Of a DNA stretch of 64,000 nucleotides, positions 33,684 through 42,403 are shown piece after piece (position 1 is the stretch's first letter; every line of letters starts with the position of its first letter). The notes below the pieces were generated by a model. The model saw only the letters and a list, made by a program, of their open reading frames with translations. It did not search any database and was not told the DNA's origin. Source of the stretch: DASRSS01 sp035765515 (lineage in GTDB: Bacteria; Actinomycetota; Actinomycetes; Mycobacteriales; Jatrophihabitantaceae). The position numbers were made by a program, and so were the translations under genes. Where the stretch lies: positions 1 through 64,000 of the forward strand of contig DASTXN010000043.1 of NCBI GenBank assembly GCA_035765515.1. Direction: 5' to 3'.

Positions 33684-34751
33684 GTGCTGGATCTCAGTCT
33701 GGACGTCGCCGATCTCACCGCCGCGCTGGTCGACGTGCCGTCCGTCTCGGGGGACGAGGCGCAGCTGGCCGACCTGGTCGAGGCGGCGCTGCGCGACGTT
33801 CCGCGGCTGAGCGTCGAGCGCGACGGCAACGTCGTGCTCGCGCGCACGGCGCTCGGACGTGCGCAGCGGGTCGTGCTGGCGGGGCACCTGGACACCGTTC
33901 CGATCGCCGGGAACGTCCCGTCCCGCGTCGACGGCGACACGCTGCACGGCTGCGGGACCACCGACATGAAGTCGGGGCTGGCGGTGATGCTGCGCGTCGC
34001 GGCGCTGGTCGGTTCGAGCGAGCTCGACCCGCGCGTGGACCTGACCTGGGTCTGTTACGACTGCGAGGAGATTGAGGCCGAGCGCAACGGCCTGGGCCGG
34101 CTGGCCCGCGAGCGGCCGGCTGCGCTCGCCGGCGACCTGGCGATCCTGCTGGAGCCCACCGACGGCGTGGTCGAGGGCGGCTGCCAGGGCACGCTACGGG
34201 TCGAGGTGCGGACGTCAGGGGTGCGCGCGCACAGTGCCCGCTCGTGGCTCGGCGTGAACGCGATCCACGCGGCGGCGCCGGTGTTGGAGCGGCTGGCTGC
34301 GCATTCGGCACGCGAGGTGTCCGTCGACGGGCTGACCTACCGCGAGGGCCTGAACGCGGTCGCGATCAGCGGCGGCGTGGCCGGCAACGTGATCCCGGAC
34401 GAGTGCGCGGTGACGGTCAACTACCGGTTCGCGCCGGATCGATCCGAGGACGAGGCACTCGGGTATGTGCGCGAGGTGTTCGCCGGCTTCGACGTGACGG
34501 TGACCGACAGCGCCCCGGGAGCCCGTCCGGGGCTGGACGCGCCGCTGCCCGCATCGGTGGTGGCGGCGGTCGGCGGCGAGCCGCGTGCGAAGCTGGGCTG
34601 GACCGACGTGGCCCGCTTCGGCACGCTCGGCATCCCGGCCGTGAACCTGGGTCCGGGCGACCCGAACCTGGCGCACAAGCCCGAGGAGCACGTCTCGCGC
34701 GCCCAGATCCGCGACGTCGAGGCCGCCGTGATCCGCTTCCTCTCGGCATGA
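33684..34751 (+). CDS. dapE: Succinyl-diaminopimelate desuccinylase DapE
   Basis: A 355-residue M20 metallopeptidase that removes succinate from N-succinyl-LL-DAP. Zinc ligands are seen at His68 and Asp70 (GHLDTVP), in GCGTTDMKSG, the acidic pair in YDCEEIEAERNG, LEPTDG, and the C-terminal HKPEEHV. It is divergent from dapD and overlaps the MOSC gene (ATGA). Confidence 0.95.
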   Translation: MLDLSLDVADLTAALVDVPSVSGDEAQLADLVEAALRDVPRLSVERDGNVVLARTALGRAQRVVLAGHLDTVPIAGNVPSRVDGDTLHGCGTTDMKSGLAVMLRVAALVGSSELDPRVDLTWVCYDCEEIEAERNGLGRLARERPAALAGDLAILLEPTDGVVEGGCQGTLRVEVRTSGVRAHSARSWLGVNAIHAAAPVLERLAAHSAREVSVDGLTYREGLNAVAISGGVAGNVIPDECAVTVNYRFAPDRSEDEALGYVREVFAGFDVTVTDSAPGARPGLDAPLPASVVAAVGGEPRAKLGWTDVARFGTLGIPAVNLGPGDPNLAHKPEEHVSRAQIRDVEAAVIRFLSA

Positions 34752-35284
34752 TCGTCTACGCCGTCGCCCGCGACGGAGCACACCGGTTCAGCAAGCCACT
34801 GACGGACTCGATCATCCTGGTGCCCGGCCTGGGCGTCGAAGGCGACGCGCACTTCGGCCGGACGGTGCAGCACCGCTCCCGGGTGCGCCGCGACCCAACC
34901 CAACCCAATTTGCGCCAGGTGCACCTGATCCACTGCGAGCTGTTCGCCGAGCTCGCCGCCGCCGGCTTCGTGGTGCGTGCAGGGCAGCTCGGCGAGAACG
35001 TGACGACGCGCGGCCTCGACGTGCTGGCCTTGCCGACCGGGACCCGGCTGCGCCTCGGTACGGACGCGGTCGTCGAGCTGACCGGCCTGCGCAACCCGTG
35101 CACCCAGCTCGACGGCTTCGCGGACGGGCTCATGCGTGCGACGCTGGACCGCGGGCCGGACGGCGAACTGATCCGCAAGGCGGGCGTGATGGCCGTGGTC
35201 CTGGAAGGGGGCACGGTGCGACCCGCCGACCCGATCGCGGTCGAATTGCCGGCGGGGCCACGGCGTCCGCTGCAGCCGGTCTGA
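34748..35284 (+). CDS. MOSC domain protein
   Basis: A 178-residue single MOSC domain, the fold of the molybdenum-cofactor sulfurase C-terminus. The conserved Cys lies in LRNPCTQLDGF near residue 117; the early GVEGDAHFG and GQLGENVTTRGLD are typical. ATG 34748 overlaps dapE. The cargo is unknown; sulfur or molybdenum-cofactor related binding is known for the family. Confidence 0.85.
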   Translation: MIVYAVARDGAHRFSKPLTDSIILVPGLGVEGDAHFGRTVQHRSRVRRDPTQPNLRQVHLIHCELFAELAAAGFVVRAGQLGENVTTRGLDVLALPTGTRLRLGTDAVVELTGLRNPCTQLDGFADGLMRATLDRGPDGELIRKAGVMAVVLEGGTVRPADPIAVELPAGPRRPLQPV

Positions 35285-35308
35285 TCAAGGGCGCTAACGT
35301 CCACGGCT

Positions 35309-36151
35309 ATGACGGACAGAACGCCAGCGAGCGAATCCGCCCGCACCGAGCCGCCCCGCACCGAGCACCAGCGCGGCCCGGTGTTGCTGCGCCGCGCGCA
35401 GATCCAGGCGGGGACGACCGATCAGCGGCTACTCGATCAGCGCGGCCCGTCCGACTGGGTGCACACCGACCCGTGGCGCGTGCTGCGCATCCAAAGCGAG
35501 TTCGTCGAGGGCTTCGGCCTGCTCGCCGAACTGCCGGCCGCGGTGTCGGTGTTCGGCTCGGCGCGCACCAAGCCGGACAGCCCCGAGTACGCGGCCGGCG
35601 TGGCGCTCGGGGCGGCGCTGGCCAACGCCGGCTACGCGGTCATCACCGGGGGCGGGCCGGGAGCGATGGAGGCGGTCAACCGCGGTGCGTCCGAAGCCGG
35701 CGGGGTGTCCGTGGGCCTGGGCATCGAGTTGCCGTTCGAGCAGAAGCTCAACGACTGGGTCGACCTCGGCATCAACTTCCGTTACTTCTTCGCCCGCAAG
35801 ACAATGTTCGTCAAGTACGCGCAGGCGTTCGTGATCATGCCGGGCGGCTTCGGCACGCTGGACGAGACCTTCGAGGCGCTCACGTTGGTGCAGACGTCGA
35901 AGGTGACCCGGTTCCCGGTGGTGCTGTACGGCGTCGAGTACTGGCGAGGCCTGCTGGACTGGCTGCGTGGCCCGGTGCTGGGTGGCGGCAAGATCGCGTC
36001 CGCCGATCTGGACCTGCTGTACGTCACCGACGACGTGGACGAGATCGTCGCGCGCATCGTCGCGTCCGCAAAGGAACGCTCGCAGCAGGAGGCCGCCGAA
36101 CACCGCGCCGCGGGAACGCTCGCGCAGCACGTCGAGCGGGCCGGCTCGTGA
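35309..36151 (+). CDS. LOG family protein (TIGR00730-type), long form
   Basis: A 280-residue LOG-family protein, cytokinin-riboside-5'-phosphate phosphoribohydrolase-like. The active-site motif PGGFGTLDE and the nucleotide loop GGGPGAMEA are present. The N-terminal extension of about 55 residues is shared with actinobacterial long LOG proteins. TAACGT ends 8 nt before ATG 35309, so it may be leaderless. The physiological substrate in bacteria is uncertain, perhaps nucleoside monophosphates. Confidence 0.87.
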   Translation: MTDRTPASESARTEPPRTEHQRGPVLLRRAQIQAGTTDQRLLDQRGPSDWVHTDPWRVLRIQSEFVEGFGLLAELPAAVSVFGSARTKPDSPEYAAGVALGAALANAGYAVITGGGPGAMEAVNRGASEAGGVSVGLGIELPFEQKLNDWVDLGINFRYFFARKTMFVKYAQAFVIMPGGFGTLDETFEALTLVQTSKVTRFPVVLYGVEYWRGLLDWLRGPVLGGGKIASADLDLLYVTDDVDEIVARIVASAKERSQQEAAEHRAAGTLAQHVERAGS

Positions 36152-36164
36152 TGGTGGCGAACTG

Positions 36165-36746
36165 ATGGCGGCGGTCTGCGTCTACTGCGCCTCGGGCGAG
36201 GGAATCTCGGCCTCCTATGTCGAACTGGCCGCCGAGGTCGGTTCGCGCATCGCGGCGGACGGGCACTCGCTGGTTTCCGGCGGCGGACGGGTCTCGATGA
36301 TGGGCGCGGTCGCCCGCGCGGCCCGGGCCGGCGGCGCGCGCACGGTGGGCGTGATCCCGCAGCACTTGGTCGGTTACGAAGTCGCGGACACCGAGGCCGA
36401 CGAACTGCTCGTCGTCGAGTCCATGCGCGAGCGCAAGCGGATCATGGACGAGCGCGCGGACGCCTTCGTCGCGCTGCCCGGCGGGATCGGCACGCTCGAG
36501 GAGCTGTTCGAGGTGTGGACGGCCGGTTCGCTCGGCATGCACGCCAAGCCGGTCGTGGTGCTGGACCTCGACGGCTTCTACGCGCCGCTGTGGTCCTTCC
36601 TGGACGGCCTGCGCGAGCGCGGCTTCGTCCGGCAGGCGGCGCTGGAGTCGCTGCACCGGGCGTCGAGCGTGGACGAGGCCTTCGCCGTGCTGGACGCCGA
36701 GCTCAGCCGCGCGGCAGGCCGTGGCCGTGCTGCTGAAAGCGCATGA
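36165..36746 (+). CDS. LOG family protein (TIGR00730), short form
   Basis: A 193-residue LOG protein with VYCASGEGIS at the N-terminus, SGGGRVSMMGAVA, RKRIMDERADAF and the active-site PGGIGTLEE. It lies 13 bp after the first LOG gene, so two paralogs stand in tandem. The 3' end overlaps the convergent enoyl-CoA hydratase gene by 44 bp. Confidence 0.88.
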   Translation: MAAVCVYCASGEGISASYVELAAEVGSRIAADGHSLVSGGGRVSMMGAVARAARAGGARTVGVIPQHLVGYEVADTEADELLVVESMRERKRIMDERADAFVALPGGIGTLEELFEVWTAGSLGMHAKPVVVLDLDGFYAPLWSFLDGLRERGFVRQAALESLHRASSVDEAFAVLDAELSRAAGRGRAAESA

Positions 36747-37422
36747 GCTGATCGTTCTCGTAGCTGACACGCGCGGCCGATCCGTCCAGCTCGCGGAACA
36801 TGCCCTTGAGCACGCGCACGCCTGCCGGGTGCTGCGCGGCGATCGCTGCCGCGAGCTCGAGCGCGACCGATTCGGCCTGGTCGGCCGGTGCGACGCGGTG
36901 CAGCAGCCCGAGCGCGTCCGCCTCTTCGGCACCGACCGTCCGTCCGGTGAACACGAGGTCCTTGGCGCGGGCGACACCGATCAGCGGCGCGAGCCGGGCG
37001 GGCCCGACCGGCACACCCAGCCGCGCGCCTGCCCAGGCCAGCTTCAGGTTGTCACCGCCCACGCGCAGGTCCGCTCCCGCGGCGATCTCGGCCCCGGCGC
37101 CGACGCAGTTGCCCACACACACCACGACCGTCGGCACCGGGAACCGCTCGATCGCGGTGTACATGCGGGTGTACGCAGCCATCCGCGCGACGCCGCCGTC
37201 GTGATCCAGCTGCTCGCCGATGTCCGCGCCGGCGCACAGGGCGCGCGGATTCGTCGTCGAGATCACCAGGACCCGCAGGTCGGGATCGGCGGCCAATTCG
37301 TCCAGGGCTGCGACGAGCGCATTCGTTGTGGCGGTGTCGAGTGCGTTGCGCTTGTCCGGACGGTTCAGCCGCAGCACCTCGATCCCGCCGTCCAGGCGCT
37401 CACGCAGCAAGCTGTCGGTCAC
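36703..37422 (-). CDS. Enoyl-CoA hydratase/isomerase family protein
   Basis: A crotonase-fold protein of 239 residues. Typical segments are LNRPDKRNALDTA, the oxyanion loop ALCAGADIGEQ and VGAGAEIAAGADLRV. I take GTG 37422, which overlaps the folP-like stop region by 25 bp, giving the usual crotonase N-terminus; the longer frame upstream is Arg/Pro-rich shadow sequence. The second conserved Glu position looks variable, so the reaction is uncertain. Confidence 0.8.
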   Translation of the reverse strand: MTDSLLRERLDGGIEVLRLNRPDKRNALDTATTNALVAALDELAADPDLRVLVISTTNPRALCAGADIGEQLDHDGGVARMAAYTRMYTAIERFPVPTVVVCVGNCVGAGAEIAAGADLRVGGDNLKLAWAGARLGVPVGPARLAPLIGVARAKDLVFTGRTVGAEEADALGLLHRVAPADQAESVALELAAAIAAQHPAGVRVLKGMFRELDGSAARVSYENDQLMRFQQHGHGLPRG

Positions 37423-37448
37423 GGCGAGCAGTCCACCACAGGCGGCTA
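37398..37448 (-). other. Start/stop overlap between crotonase and folP-like genes
   Basis: The folP-like frame stops at 37446-37448 while the crotonase GTG lies at 37422-37420. The two genes are therefore separated by 23 bp, with a weak GGTGGA upstream of the GTG; they are read as one operon. A longer crotonase start would overlap folP and is not needed. Confidence 0.4.
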
Positions 37449-38309
37449 CGCCAGGCCGCGGCGGGCGACGGCCGGGGGACGGACGCCGCGGATCGACGCG
37501 ACCGTGTCCAGCACGCGACGCGTCGCCCGCACGTCGTGCGCGCGGAAGACGCGTGCACCGTGCCATGCGGAGATGGCTGTGGCCGCGAGTGTTCCCTCGA
37601 GCCGGTCACCGGGGGGCAGGTCGAGGGTCTCGCCGATGAAATCCTTGCGGGACAGCGCGACGAGGACCGGCCAACCGGTGGCGACGAGTTCGTCCAGACG
37701 GCGGGTCAGCTCGAGCGAGTGCCGGGTGTTCTTGCCGAAGTCGTGCGTCGGGTCGATCAGCACACCGTCGCGGCGCACCCCGGCAGCCACCGCGCGCTCG
37801 GCCGCGCCCGTGACGGTGCTGATCACGTCCGCCACCACGTCGTCGTACGCCACCCGGTGCGGGTCGGTGCGCGGCCCGAGCCCGCCGGTGTGGCTGCACA
37901 CGATCGCGGCGCCGGTGCGTGCCGCGACCTGCACCAGTTCCGGGTCGGCACCGGCCCAGGTGTCGTTGATCAGGTCCGCGCCGGCCGCGACGACCTGCTC
38001 GGCGACCTCGGCGCGCCAGGTGTCCACGCTAATCACGAGTTCGGGGAACTTGGCCCGGACGGCGGTGACCACCGGCAGCACGCGGCCGATCTCCTCGGCC
38101 ACGTCGACGGTCGGACCGTATCCGGCCCGGACGCCCCCGATGTCCACGATGTCCGCACCGTCCGCGACCGCGCGTTCGCATGCGGCAAGGGCGGCGTCCA
38201 ACAACACGTTCGCCCCGCCGTCGTAGAACGAGTCCGGCGTGCGGTTGACGATCGCCATCACCGCGAATTCGCCGGGCTGCAGGCGGCGCGCGCCGAGACG
38301 CAAAATCAC
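37446..38309 (-). CDS. folP2: Dihydropteroate-synthase-like protein, FolP2 type
   Basis: A 287-residue TIM-barrel protein of the FolP family. Loop 1 (NRTPDSFYDGG), the SVDTWRAEVA strand, INDTW and the SRKDFIG motif are conserved. The usual GGESTRPG loop is replaced by GGVRAGYGPTV, so the sulfonamide/pABA-side loop is not standard. Mycobacterial FolP2 (Rv1207) sits in this same context and is reported not to act as a true dihydropteroate synthase (from memory). The true function is unknown. Confidence 0.85.
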   Translation of the reverse strand: MILRLGARRLQPGEFAVMAIVNRTPDSFYDGGANVLLDAALAACERAVADGADIVDIGGVRAGYGPTVDVAEEIGRVLPVVTAVRAKFPELVISVDTWRAEVAEQVVAAGADLINDTWAGADPELVQVAARTGAAIVCSHTGGLGPRTDPHRVAYDDVVADVISTVTGAAERAVAAGVRRDGVLIDPTHDFGKNTRHSLELTRRLDELVATGWPVLVALSRKDFIGETLDLPPGDRLEGTLAATAISAWHGARVFRAHDVRATRRVLDTVASIRGVRPPAVARRGLA

Positions 38310-38351
38310 CCGCTCACTGTGTCACGGGCATTCGCATGACACGATCGTCGG

Positions 38352-38762
38352 GTGCTGACGCTGGTGCTGTACGCGCTGCTCGCGATCGCGGTCGCCGCGG
38401 CCGTCTTCTTCGTCGTCGCCTCGCTGCTGCCGGCGGGCGAGCAGATCGCGCCGTCCATCCGCGACGACCGTCCGTGGGAGCTGCCCGCCGACCGGACGAT
38501 CCACGCCGAGCAGGTCGCGTCGGTGCGGCTGCCGGTGGCGCTGCGCGGCTACCGCTTCGCCGAGACGGACGTGCTGCTGGACCGGCTCGCCGAGGAGCTG
38601 CGCGCCCGCGACGAGCTCATCGCCGAGCTGCGTGGCCAGACCCGGACCGGGGCGGAGCCCGAGCCGGAACCGTCCGACGCCGAACCGGAGCCGGAGCCGT
38701 CCGAGCCCGAACCGTCCGCCGACGCCGAGCAGTCCGACGATGCCGAGCCGCATGCCGGCTGA
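38352..38762 (+). CDS. DivIVA-domain membrane protein (Rv1209-like)
   Basis: A 136-residue protein with one N-terminal helix (about residues 3-26), a short DivIVA-like segment (LRGYRFAETDVLLDRLAEEL near 64-83) and an acidic Glu/Pro repeat tail (EPEPEPS type). Its place between folP2 and tag matches mycobacterial Rv1209. GTG 38352 follows CACGAT by 6 nt. The 3' end overlaps tag by 11 bp. Confidence 0.8.
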   Translation: MLTLVLYALLAIAVAAAVFFVVASLLPAGEQIAPSIRDDRPWELPADRTIHAEQVASVRLPVALRGYRFAETDVLLDRLAEELRARDELIAELRGQTRTGAEPEPEPSDAEPEPEPSEPEPSADAEQSDDAEPHAG

Positions 38763-39294
38763 GCGGATCCGCTGCGCCTGGGCGACGTCGGCCCCGGACT
38801 ACCTCGCCTACCACGACGAGGAGTGGGGCAGCGAGCTGCACGGCGATGACGCGTTGTTCGAGCGGCTCTCGCTGGAGGCGTTCCAGTCCGGGCTCTCGTG
38901 GCTGATCATCCTGCGCAAGAGGCCGGCCTTCCGTGCAGCGTTCGCGGGCTTTTCCATCGACGCGGTCGCCGGCTTCGACCAGCACGACGTCGAGCGGCTG
39001 CTGGCCGACACCGGCATCGTCCGCAACCGCGCCAAGATCGAGGCAACGGTCGGCAACGCGCGCGCGATCCGCGACAACGTCCCCGAGGGGCTGGACACGC
39101 TGCTGTGGTCCTACGCGCCACCACGGTCAGCCGAGCGGACGGTCCGCGCCACCTCTCCGGAATCGGTCGCGATGAGCAAGGAGCTCAAGCGCCGCGGCCT
39201 GCGCTTCGTCGGCCCCACGACCTGTCACAGCCTCATGCAGGCCGTCGGCATGGTCAACGAGCATGAGACGGGTTGCTGGCTCAGCGGCCGGTGA
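38752..39294 (+). CDS. tag: DNA-3-methyladenine glycosylase I
   Basis: A 180-residue base-excision-repair enzyme removing 3-methyladenine. The family start RCAWA and YHDEEWG, then FERLSLEAFQSGLSW, and the zinc-site residues CHSLMQAVGMVNEH are all present. ATG 38752 is used; an in-frame ATG 12 nt upstream is possible. The stop overlaps the convergent crotonase by 14 bp. Confidence 0.93.
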   Translation: MPAERIRCAWATSAPDYLAYHDEEWGSELHGDDALFERLSLEAFQSGLSWLIILRKRPAFRAAFAGFSIDAVAGFDQHDVERLLADTGIVRNRAKIEATVGNARAIRDNVPEGLDTLLWSYAPPRSAERTVRATSPESVAMSKELKRRGLRFVGPTTCHSLMQAVGMVNEHETGCWLSGR

Positions 39295-40069
39295 AGATCG
39301 GCTTCTGCTTGGCGACGAACGCGGCGGTCGCGTTGCGGTGGTCCTCGGTGCGCCCCATGGCGGTCTGCAGCTCGGCCTCCTTGGCCAGCGACTCGGCCAA
39401 CGTGGACGAGGCCGCGTACGCGATCGAGGCCTTGATCGCGGCGTAGGCGGCGGTGGGTCCGGCGGCGAGCCGCGCGGCAAGTTCCTGTGCCGCGGGCAGC
39501 AGGCGCTCCGGTTCGACGACGGCGTTGACCAGGCCCATCTCCAGGGCGCCCTCGGCCGTGATCGGCTCGGCCAGCAGCGCGAGCGACGTCGCGCGGGCGG
39601 TGCCGATCAGTCGGGGCAGGGTCCAGGAGACGCCGCTGTCCAGCGTCAGCCCGACGTTGGCGAACGCGAGCAGGAAACCGGCCGTCTTGGCCGTGATCCG
39701 GAAGTCGCACGCGAACGCCAGGCCAGCGCCGGCGCCGGCCGCCATGCCGTTGACGGCCGCGATCACCGGCTTCGGCATTCCCGCCAGGCCCTGCACGATC
39801 GGGTTGTAGTGCTCGACGACGGTGCTCAACGGCGCTGGGTCGCCGGACTCCAGCATGGCGACGTGCTCGCGCAGGTCCTGACCCACGCAGAAGCCGCGGC
39901 CGTTGCCGGTGAGGACGACCGCCCGCACCGACTCGTCCGCCGCGAGCTCCTCGACCGCGCTGACCAGCGCCTGCTTGAGCTCCACGGACAGCGAGTTCAT
40001 CGACTCGGGGCGGTTCAGGGTCAGCGTGGCAACCCCGTCGCTGCGCTCGATGAGCAGTACGTCCGACAC
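39281..40069 (-). CDS. Enoyl-CoA hydratase (PaaG-like)
   Basis: A 262-residue crotonase with LNRPESMNSLS, the oxyanion loop GNGRGFCVGQDLRE and AAGAGAGLAFACD. The FCVGQDL sequence is typical of the PaaG/1,2-epoxyphenylacetyl-CoA isomerase-like group. GTG 40069 has AAGGGA about 8 nt upstream. No phenylacetate genes accompany it, so the assignment stays general. Confidence 0.85.
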   Translation of the reverse strand: MSDVLLIERSDGVATLTLNRPESMNSLSVELKQALVSAVEELAADESVRAVVLTGNGRGFCVGQDLREHVAMLESGDPAPLSTVVEHYNPIVQGLAGMPKPVIAAVNGMAAGAGAGLAFACDFRITAKTAGFLLAFANVGLTLDSGVSWTLPRLIGTARATSLALLAEPITAEGALEMGLVNAVVEPERLLPAAQELAARLAAGPTAAYAAIKASIAYAASSTLAESLAKEAELQTAMGRTEDHRNATAAFVAKQKPIFTGR

Positions 40070-40281
40070 GTCCAGATCCCTTCGTCTGCGGGTAGCACCT
40101 GCCGTGCGCCTCACGCCTGTAGGACGCTACCGCGACCCGGGGTTGGGCTGACGCGGGTCGGTGCGGGAGAATGGGCGGCAACACCGGCTCCGGAGCAGTC
40201 CCAGATCGGGACCGCGCACAGCCGGGGTCGTATCAGCACGAGTCCGCACAGGGGCGTTCGTCGCCCGTCGAGGAGGTACGC

Positions 40282-40449
40282 ATGGCGGCCATGAAGCCGC
40301 GGACGGGCGACGGCCCGCTCGAGGTCACCAAGGAGGGACGCGGCATCGTGATGCGCGTTCCGCTCGAAGGAGGTGGGCGTCTCGTGGTCGAGCTGTCCGC
40401 GGACGAGGCGAGCGCTCTCGGCGACGCTCTGAAGTCGGTCGTCAGCTAG
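40282..40449 (+). CDS. DUF3117 protein (Rv1211-like)
   Basis: A 55-residue, highly conserved actinobacterial protein: MAAMKPRTGDGP, then RVPLEGGGRLVVELS. AGGAGG precedes ATG 40282. It lies between tag and the glycogen genes as in mycobacteria. A strong terminator follows. The function is unknown to me. Confidence 0.92.
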   Translation: MAAMKPRTGDGPLEVTKEGRGIVMRVPLEGGGRLVVELSADEASALGDALKSVVS

Positions 40450-40464
40450 CAGGCAATGTCTTGA

Positions 40465-40510
40465 CCGGCCCCGGTCCCCGCAGCGCGGGTGCCGGGGCCG
40501 GAGTCGTTTT
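40465..40510 (+). terminator. Rho-independent terminator after DUF3117 gene
   Basis: CCGGCCCCGG pairs with CCGGGGCCGG (40492-40501), with an inner CCCGC/GCGGG pairing, followed by GTCGTTTT. Confidence 0.8.
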
Positions 40511-40533
40511 CGCCCCTAGGGCAGGATCGAGGC

Positions 40534-41778
40534 ATGCCCGACGTCCGCATCACCGCACCGAACCCCGACGCGCGACCGGTCCGCGGCCGCAGCCTGGACG
40601 AGCTGCGTCGCACGGCCGCCGAGCTGGCCCGCGCCGCGGAGGCCGACCCGCTGGTGGTGGACGCCAGCTCGCTCTCCGGCGACCGGCTCAGCACCGTGGC
40701 CGAGGCATTGCTCCTCGGCGCGTACCGCTTCAGCGTGGACGGCGCGGCCCGGCCGCCCGTGCGCATCGAATTGGCCGGGGCGGACGACGCCGACGCGGTC
40801 GAGCGCGGACGGCGCGCCGCCGCCGCCGCTACGTGGGCACGCGACCTGGCGAACACCCCCGCGGCGACGTGCAATCCGGCCTGGCTGGGTGCGCAGGCGG
40901 CCCGTCGGCTCCGTCCGCTCGACGTCGAGGTGGACGTCCACGACGACAGGTGGCTGGCCGAGCAGGGCTTCGGTGGGGTGCTCGCGGTCGGCGGGGGATC
41001 GGCCACTCCGCCACGGTTGATCGAGGCATCGTGGCGCCCGCGCGGCGCGCGCCGGGGCGTCCACGTGGTGCTGGTCGGCAAGGGGATCACGTTCGACACC
41101 GGGGGGCTGAACCTCAAGCTGGGCGACGCGATGCGGCTGATGCACACGGACATGTCCGGCGGTGCCGCGATGCTCGGGGCGCTGCGGCTGATCGCCGAGA
41201 ACCGGCTTCCGGTGCGCGTCACGGCGCTGGTGCCCGCGGCCGAGAACGCGTTCGCCGGCGGCGCGATGCGGCCCTCGGACGTGATCCGCCACTACGGCGG
41301 GCGCACCAGCGAGGTCGGCAACACCGACGCCGAGGGCCGGCTGGTGCTGGCCGACGCGCTCGCGTACGCGGCCGCCCGGCTGCGTCCGTCCGTGCTGGTC
41401 GACGCCGCGACCCTGACCGGCGCGATGAAGGTGTCGCTCGGCCTGGGCACCGGCGGCCTGTTCGCCACCGAAGACCGCCTGGCTACGGCCCTGGAACGTG
41501 CCGGCAAGGAGACCGGCGAGCCGCTGTGGCGACTGCCGCTGGTGGCCGACTATGCGTCGTCGCTGCGGTCCGACGTGGCCGACGCGAACAACTCGCCGGG
41601 CAACCCGGGCGCGATCACGGCGGCGCTGTTCCTGCAGCCGTTCACCGGTGGCCTGCCGTGGGCGCACCTGGACATCGCGGGACCGGCGCGATCGCCCAAG
41701 GCCGACGGCATCGTGCCCAAGGGCGCGACCGGCTTCGGCGCGCGACTGCTGGCCCGCTGGGTCGAGTCGCTTGGCTGA
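40534..41778 (+). CDS. Leucyl aminopeptidase family (M17) peptidase
   Basis: A 414-residue M17 metallopeptidase with the dinuclear-metal signature NTDAEGRLVLAD and the catalytic lysine region VGKGITFDTGGLNLK. The N-terminal macro-like domain is shorter than in E. coli PepA. It would release N-terminal residues from peptides and fits the peptide importer and amino-acid functions in the window, though the pairing is not operonic. It overlaps the next gene by 8 bp. Confidence 0.9.
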   Translation: MPDVRITAPNPDARPVRGRSLDELRRTAAELARAAEADPLVVDASSLSGDRLSTVAEALLLGAYRFSVDGAARPPVRIELAGADDADAVERGRRAAAAATWARDLANTPAATCNPAWLGAQAARRLRPLDVEVDVHDDRWLAEQGFGGVLAVGGGSATPPRLIEASWRPRGARRGVHVVLVGKGITFDTGGLNLKLGDAMRLMHTDMSGGAAMLGALRLIAENRLPVRVTALVPAAENAFAGGAMRPSDVIRHYGGRTSEVGNTDAEGRLVLADALAYAAARLRPSVLVDAATLTGAMKVSLGLGTGGLFATEDRLATALERAGKETGEPLWRLPLVADYASSLRSDVADANNSPGNPGAITAALFLQPFTGGLPWAHLDIAGPARSPKADGIVPKGATGFGARLLARWVESLG

Positions 41779-42403
41779 GTTCGTCCTGCCGTTCGTCGTG
41801 CGCATCGAGCGGGCCACGCCGCCGGCGCGGACGGACGCCCTCGAGGCCGCCGCGCGCGGGGTGCTGCTGATGCTCACGGCGGACCGCCCGGAGTGGCGTC
41901 CGGCGATCGAGGCCTGGGATGGCTCCCGGATTCGGAAGGTGGTGCGGCGCGCTCGCGGGGCGGAGTGGCGGCGCGCGCTCACCGTGGACGGTCTCGATGT
42001 CGTGCACGGCAGCGCCGAGCTGCGCGTCTACCCGCCGATACCTGTGGATGCATGGCCACCGGAACTGGCCCGACTGCAGGTCGGCGGGACGGAGCTGGCC
42101 GACCCATCGCCGCCTCCCGCGCCCGGGCCGGGCACGCCACTCGTGCTGCTCTCGCCGCACGTGGCCATGACCGCGGGCAAGGCGATGGCCCAGGCTGCGC
42201 ACGCCGCGCAACTGGGCTGGCGGTCGCTGTCGCCGGAGCGCCGCGCGTCCTGGCGGGCCGGCGGCTTCCCGGTCGCGGTGCGCGACGCGAGATCCGCGCA
42301 GTGGGCCGCCGCGATCGAGGCGGGCGCGCCGGTCGTCCACGACGCAGGCTTCACCGAGGTCGAGCCGGACTCTCAAACAGCCCTGTTCAGCATCGAGTCG
42401 TAG
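41771..42403 (+). CDS. Peptidyl-tRNA hydrolase Pth2-like protein
   Basis: About 210 residues. The C-terminal half resembles Pth2: VAMTAGKAMAQAAHAAQLGW followed by VHDAGFTEVEPDSQTALF. The N-terminal half is unassigned. TTG 41771, overlapping the upstream stop, is the best start, though later GTG codons are possible. Whether it acts on peptidyl-tRNA is unproven. The 3' end overlaps glgM by 31 bp. Confidence 0.7.
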   Translation: MAEFVLPFVVRIERATPPARTDALEAAARGVLLMLTADRPEWRPAIEAWDGSRIRKVVRRARGAEWRRALTVDGLDVVHGSAELRVYPPIPVDAWPPELARLQVGGTELADPSPPPAPGPGTPLVLLSPHVAMTAGKAMAQAAHAAQLGWRSLSPERRASWRAGGFPVAVRDARSAQWAAAIEAGAPVVHDAGFTEVEPDSQTALFSIES

